From an uncultured archaeon (GTDB taxonomy: Archaea; Thermoproteota; Nitrososphaeria; Nitrososphaerales; CALBXV01): a stretch of 8,335 nucleotides of DNA. The DNA is taken from the NCBI GenBank assembly GCA_937890045.1, contig CALBXV010000636.1:1-8335 (forward strand), in the 5' to 3' direction. Position 1 is the stretch's first letter, and each line of letters opens with the position of its first letter. The notes beneath the pieces are model-generated. The model searched no databases and was not told where the DNA came from. It was given only the letters and a program-made list of their open reading frames with translations. The position numbers and the translations under genes were made by a program. Shown here in pieces: positions 5,310 to 8,335 of the stretch.

Positions 5310-6245
5310 ATGTGTAAAATAATAACTAGTTCTAAGAATATGGATGTAATTTCGATAAAAGATTTTTCTAAGAAAAAAATTGAAAATTTTCTAGTTGAAT
5401 CAGAGAAAATGTTTGAGTATTTGAAAAATAATAAGGTGCCCAAAGTAATGCAAGATAAAATTCTTGGAACTTTGTTTTTTGAACCTAGTACAAGAACTCG
5501 ATTATCATTTACATCTGCAATGTATAAATTAGGAGGCCAAGTATTAGGTTTTGGTTCAACTGAATCTAGTTCAATTTCTAAAGGCGAGAATCTTAATGAT
5601 ACAATAAAGGTAGTTGAAAATTATTGTGATATATTTACTATTCGCCATCCTGATGAAGGAGCTGCGCGTTACGTTGCTGATATTACTGATAAACCTGTTA
5701 TAAATTGTGGTGATGGGGGAAATCAACATCCTACACAAACAATCCTTGATTTATATTCAATACAAAAACTTAAAGGTAAAATTGAAGGATTAAATATAGC
5801 TCTTCTTGGTGATCTTAAACATGCACGAGTAATGAAATCTCTTGCATCAGCTTTATGTATGTTTAAAGCTAATTTGAGATTAATATCCCCTGTAGGATTA
5901 GAAATGGGTCAAAATACTCTTAATGATTTAAAGAAATTTAACACTGATATAATTGAAACAAACAACATTAAAGAAGGTCTTAAAAATGTTGATGTGATCT
6001 ATGTTTGTAGAATACAAAAAGAACGATTTGATGATGTATATGATGCGCAAAGACTTCAACGAGAATTTCGTTTAAAATTAAATCATTTGTCTCATGTGAA
6101 TAAAGATCTAATTATATTACATGCTTTACCTAAACTTACTGAAATTTCTCCTGAAATAGATAATACATCTTACGCTAAATATTTTGAACAAGTTTATTAT
6201 GGAATACCTGTTAGAATGGCTATTTTAAATATGGTGGTTGAATGA
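5310..6245 (+). CDS. pyrB: Aspartate carbamoyltransferase, catalytic chain
   Basis: PyrB condenses carbamoyl phosphate with aspartate to N-carbamoyl-aspartate, the committed step of pyrimidine synthesis, as a trimer in the cytoplasm. Carbamoyl-phosphate residues are visible: FEPSTRTRLSF (57-67), Arg112 in IRHP, and His140 and Gln143 in QHPTQ. From the neighbouring subunit come the serines at 87-90 and Lys91 in SSSISKGE. Aspartate-binding residues are Arg173 in LKHAR, and Arg234 and Gln236 in CRIQKER. The usual HPLPR is HALPK (271-275): Leu273 and Pro274, which contact carbamoyl phosphate, are kept but the first proline and the arginine are changed. With ATG 5310 the protein has 311 residues. 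An in-frame ATG at 5340 would start MDVISIKDF and give 301, also within the family range, and no promoter spacing decides between them. The stop overlaps the pyrI start in ATGA, so the two subunits are translationally linked. Confidence 0.96.
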   Translation: MCKIITSSKNMDVISIKDFSKKKIENFLVESEKMFEYLKNNKVPKVMQDKILGTLFFEPSTRTRLSFTSAMYKLGGQVLGFGSTESSSISKGENLNDTIKVVENYCDIFTIRHPDEGAARYVADITDKPVINCGDGGNQHPTQTILDLYSIQKLKGKIEGLNIALLGDLKHARVMKSLASALCMFKANLRLISPVGLEMGQNTLNDLKKFNTDIIETNNIKEGLKNVDVIYVCRIQKERFDDVYDAQRLQREFRLKLNHLSHVNKDLIILHALPKLTEISPEIDNTSYAKYFEQVYYGIPVRMAILNMVVE

Positions 6246-6706
6246 CTGAGAAAACACAACTTGTAAATAAAATAAAGAATGGTACAGTTATAGATCATAT
6301 TCCAGTTAATAGAGGACTTAAAGTACTTGAATTATTAGGTTCTAATATATCTAAAATTGAAACTGCTGTTGTTATAATAAATATGGTTAGTGGAGCTCTA
6401 GATCATAAAGATATTCTGAAAATTGAAAATCGGGAGTTAACTAATAATGAAGTTAATAAAATATCTCTAATAGCTCCAGACGCTACTTTAAATATAATCC
6501 GTGACTGGAAAGTTTCTCACAAATCTGATATCACTGTTCCAGATATACTTGAAGATGTTTTTGATTGTCCAAATTCAAATTGTATTTCTAATGCAAATGA
6601 ACCAAACGTTCCAAAATTTAATATCACTAATAAAAACCCTTTATCTCTCACTTGCCAATACTGTGAAAGAATTTTTTCAATTAATGAACTACCCTCTTTT
6701 ATCTAA
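6242..6706 (+). CDS. pyrI: Aspartate carbamoyltransferase, regulatory chain
   Basis: PyrI is the non-catalytic chain that binds nucleotides and joins PyrB trimers into the regulated dodecamer. The N-terminal allosteric domain (about 1-98) has the classical VIDHIP (16-21), RGLKVLELL and KIENRELT (60-67) segments. Asp18, His19, Lys60 and Lys94 correspond to E. coli Asp19, His20, Lys60 and Lys94, which bind CTP and ATP, so feedback control should be retained. The C-terminal domain binds zinc through Cys109 and Cys114 (CPNSNC) and Cys138 and Cys141 (CQYC), and contacts PyrB. At 154 residues it has the normal length. The ATG start overlaps the pyrB stop by 4 bases, giving equal production of both chains. 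There is no sign of truncation or decay. Confidence 0.96.
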   Translation: MTEKTQLVNKIKNGTVIDHIPVNRGLKVLELLGSNISKIETAVVIINMVSGALDHKDILKIENRELTNNEVNKISLIAPDATLNIIRDWKVSHKSDITVPDILEDVFDCPNSNCISNANEPNVPKFNITNKNPLSLTCQYCERIFSINELPSFI

Positions 6707-6711
6707 TATGG

Positions 6712-7980
6712 ATGTTATCTCTTTTGTATGACCTTGTTGTTGAAGGTAATTTAGTAACTGTTTCTGGTCTATCCAATTATCAAATTGGAATAAATAATGG
6801 TATTATAGATAAAATTTCTAAACAAGGTTTAACAGGGGAAAAAACTCTTAATGTTAATGATTCACTGGTTTTTCCTGGATTTATTGATATTCATACTCAT
6901 TTGAGAGAGCCTGGATGGGAATATAAAGAGGATATTACTAGTGGAACTAAAGCTGCAATTCATGGCGGAGTTACTTCTTTAGTTGATATGCCTAATTCAC
7001 CTGAATCTGCAGTTAACTTAACAAATATCCAAAATAAAATAGATTTAATATCTAAGAAATCATTAATTGATGTATTCATTTATGCTGGGGTAACTCCTGA
7101 TAATGTTGATATCTTATCTGATTTTTCTGAATATGTTGTTGGATATAAAATTTATACTTGTCATAGTACTGGAAAATTGTATTTACCATATAATTTTCTC
7201 GAAAATGTTGCTAAAATAGTTAATAAAACTGGAAAACCAATTTCGGTTCATTGTGAAGATCAGTTAATTAATGAAAAGAATATGGATGATCTTAAAAATG
7301 TTGATAATCCGCAAATTCATTGTGATTCTAGACCTGATTATTCTGAGGTGAAAGCTGTAAAAGAAGTTATTGAATTACCTGGAAGAATTAATATATGTCA
7401 TGTGTCAACTCCTGAGACTGTAAATATTGTTAATACTTCACAGTCTTCTAATGTTACTTGTGAAGTGACTTTGCATCATTTGTTTTTTAATAATTCTGAA
7501 ATTGAGAATTCGTTGCTTAAAGTAAATCCTCCTATTAGAGGAAAAGTGTTTCAGAATAAACTTCTTGATCAATATTCGAAAGGATTTATTGATTTCTTAG
7601 TAACTGATCATGCTCCACATTTATTGAGTGAGAAGAAAGTGGGTATTTGGGATGCGCCTAGTGGTGTTACTGGTCTTGACGATTTTGGTAAAGTTGTTAG
7701 CTGGTTAATTGTTGAGAAACATGTTGATCCTGTTGTTGTGTTGAAGACTGCTTGTGTTAATCCTTCTAAATTTCTTAATTTAAGTGATAGGGGTGAGATT
7801 AAAGTTGGTTTAAAAGCTAATTTGACTATATTGGATTTAAAGAAGAGTTGTATAACTACGTCTGAAAGTTTGTATACTAAATGTGGTTGGTCTCCTTATA
7901 TGGATGTTAGTTTTCCTGGTTGTGTACAGAATACAATAGTTGATGGAAAAATAATGTCTGAGTATGATACTGTTTTCTAG
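6712..7980 (+). CDS. pyrC: Dihydroorotase
   Basis: Dihydroorotase closes N-carbamoyl-aspartate to dihydroorotate, using the product of the PyrBI complex encoded just upstream. The protein has 422 residues and the amidohydrolase layout: a small beta domain (1-50), then a TIM barrel starting with PGFIDIHTHLREPG (55-68). Metal ligands are His61 and His63 of HTH, Lys146 in VGYKIYTC (the lysine normally carboxylated), His180 in SVHCED, His230 in ICHVS and Asp299 in TDHAPH. Asn272-Pro274 (NPP) is the substrate-binding loop seen in the long type I enzymes. A C-terminal strand domain (about 360-415) ends in NTIVDGKIM, usual for amidohydrolases. Start ATG 6712 lies 5 bases after the pyrI stop. ATG 6708 is out of frame and stops quickly, and TTG 6724 (MYDLVVEG) is a possible alternative. 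All metal ligands are present, so the enzyme should be active and not a pseudo-dihydroorotase. Confidence 0.95.
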   Translation: MLSLLYDLVVEGNLVTVSGLSNYQIGINNGIIDKISKQGLTGEKTLNVNDSLVFPGFIDIHTHLREPGWEYKEDITSGTKAAIHGGVTSLVDMPNSPESAVNLTNIQNKIDLISKKSLIDVFIYAGVTPDNVDILSDFSEYVVGYKIYTCHSTGKLYLPYNFLENVAKIVNKTGKPISVHCEDQLINEKNMDDLKNVDNPQIHCDSRPDYSEVKAVKEVIELPGRINICHVSTPETVNIVNTSQSSNVTCEVTLHHLFFNNSEIENSLLKVNPPIRGKVFQNKLLDQYSKGFIDFLVTDHAPHLLSEKKVGIWDAPSGVTGLDDFGKVVSWLIVEKHVDPVVVLKTACVNPSKFLNLSDRGEIKVGLKANLTILDLKKSCITTSESLYTKCGWSPYMDVSFPGCVQNTIVDGKIMSEYDTVF

Positions 7981-8007
7981 TAATAATTCTTGTGTCAGTA
8001 ATATTTA

Positions 8008-8081
8008 AGCCTCGGGCGGGGTTTGAACCCGTGACAACCACCTTACCGAGGTGGTGCTCTACCAGGCTGAGCTACCGAGGC
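8008..8081 (-). tRNA. tRNA-Thr (GGT), no intron, with C at position 33
   Basis: Reading the minus strand from 8081, GCCTCGG pairs perfectly with CCGAGGC, with discriminator T at 8008, as common in archaeal tRNA-Thr. The D arm is GCTC/GAGC with a 9-base loop AGCCTGGTA. The anticodon arm is CCACC-TCGGTAA-GGTGG, so the anticodon is GGT, reading ACC and ACT. The T arm is ACGGG-TTCAAAC-CCCGC, with an A-C mismatch at 49-65. Position 33, a near-universal T, is C here. The length of 74 leaves no room for an intron and CCA is not encoded. The gene converges with pyrC. Confidence 0.93.
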
Positions 8082-8106
8082 ACATTTTAGATTAAGTTAT
8101 GGGGAC

Positions 8107-8113
8107 TATAAAC
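8107..8113 (-). promoter_or_regulatory. TATA box of tRNA-Thr
   Basis: The minus strand reads GTTTATA, centred about 29 bases before the first base of the tRNA, which puts the transcription start a few bases upstream of the mature 5' end. The rest of 8082-8178 shows no gene. Confidence 0.45.
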
Positions 8114-8178
8114 AATTTATGGTTAATTATCTTAAAATTTCTGATAATTTATTAGGTAAAAGTGCAGTTAGTTAGTGT

Positions 8179-8335
8179 TTATGAGGTTATTCCCCATTCT
8201 TCTAACTGTTTGGCTACAGCTTCTCTGATTTCTATTCCTGTAGCTTTACTTTTACGTAGCTCCACTATTTTATTCTTAAGAATCTCTGTCTGTTCTTTGT
8301 TTAGTTTCTCCCATATTTTTTTTGATTTAGATTTT
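8179..8335 (-). CDS. Unidentified protein, C-terminal 51 residues (runs off the window)
   Basis: On the minus strand a frame enters at the window edge and ends with TAA at 8181-8179. The visible tail is very basic at first (KSKSKKIWEKL), then forms two helices: LNKEQTEILKNKIVELRKSK and TGIEIREAVAKQLEEWG. The pattern, an L-x-x-E-Q helix followed by a short turn, then G-x-E-I-R-x-A-V and a W-G near the end, resembles helical repeats of small Spy/CpxP-like or DUF proteins that have 'LTxEQ ... EIR.AV...L..WGI' tails. This is a likeness from memory and no more. The N-terminus, length and any signal peptide are outside the window, so neither function nor location can be given. It lies upstream of tRNA-Thr on the same strand, 97 bases away. 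Confidence 0.65.
   Translation of the reverse strand, partial: KSKSKKIWEKLNKEQTEILKNKIVELRKSKATGIEIREAVAKQLEEWGITS

Noticed and set aside
6501..6731. A 76-codon plus-strand frame inside pyrI and across the pyrC start.
   Set aside because: It is an out-of-frame reading of the pyrI zinc domain, whose cysteines and signature are intact in the other frame.
1..8335. CRISPR arrays, insertion sequences, integrase or attachment sites, defence genes.
   Set aside because: No spaced direct repeats, transposase motifs or terminal inverted repeats were seen; the tRNA 3' ends are not duplicated elsewhere in the window.

Overview
This is a strongly AT-rich stretch of archaeal chromosome. Several signs agree: the genes mostly lack Shine-Dalgarno sites and have TATA-like boxes about 24-29 bases before the start codon (leaderless mRNAs); both tRNAs lack an encoded CCA; one tRNA has a short intron that folds as a bulge-helix-bulge at a non-canonical position; and there are archaeal-type PyrB/PyrI, MptE and a stand-alone Lrp ligand-binding domain. 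The non-canonical tRNA intron fits the TACK archaea (for example Nitrososphaerota/Thaumarchaeota) better than most Euryarchaeota, but no phylogenetic marker here settles the lineage.

Region 1 (1-3774) looks like a lipid or acyl-CoA island. A truncated acyl-CoA dehydrogenase on the minus strand diverges, across an 82-base promoter region, from an SCPx-type thiolase. The thiolase is directly followed by its DUF35 zinc-ribbon/OB-fold partner, then by an SCP2 lipid-carrier protein, a six-helix DUF998 membrane protein and an SRPBCC/START-like protein. Together they could bind, carry and shorten or condense acyl-CoA or isoprenoid substrates. The substrate cannot be read from the sequence.

Region 2 (3775-5257) holds a minus-strand CAT-anticodon tRNA with a 16-base intron, the minus-strand pterin pyrophosphokinase gene mptE, an unlisted 35-residue single-helix membrane ORF on the plus strand, and a minus-strand 74-residue RAM (AsnC/Lrp ligand-binding) protein with no DNA-binding domain.

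Region 3 (5310-7980) is a compact pyrimidine operon, pyrB-pyrI-pyrC: the catalytic and regulatory chains of aspartate carbamoyltransferase overlap by 4 bases, and dihydroorotase follows after 5 bases. These are steps 2 and 3 of UMP synthesis. The regulatory chain keeps the nucleotide-binding and zinc residues, so allosteric control is expected.

Region 4 (7981-8335) has a convergent tRNA-Thr(GGT), with an unusual C at position 33, and the last 51 codons of an unidentified minus-strand gene that runs off the window.
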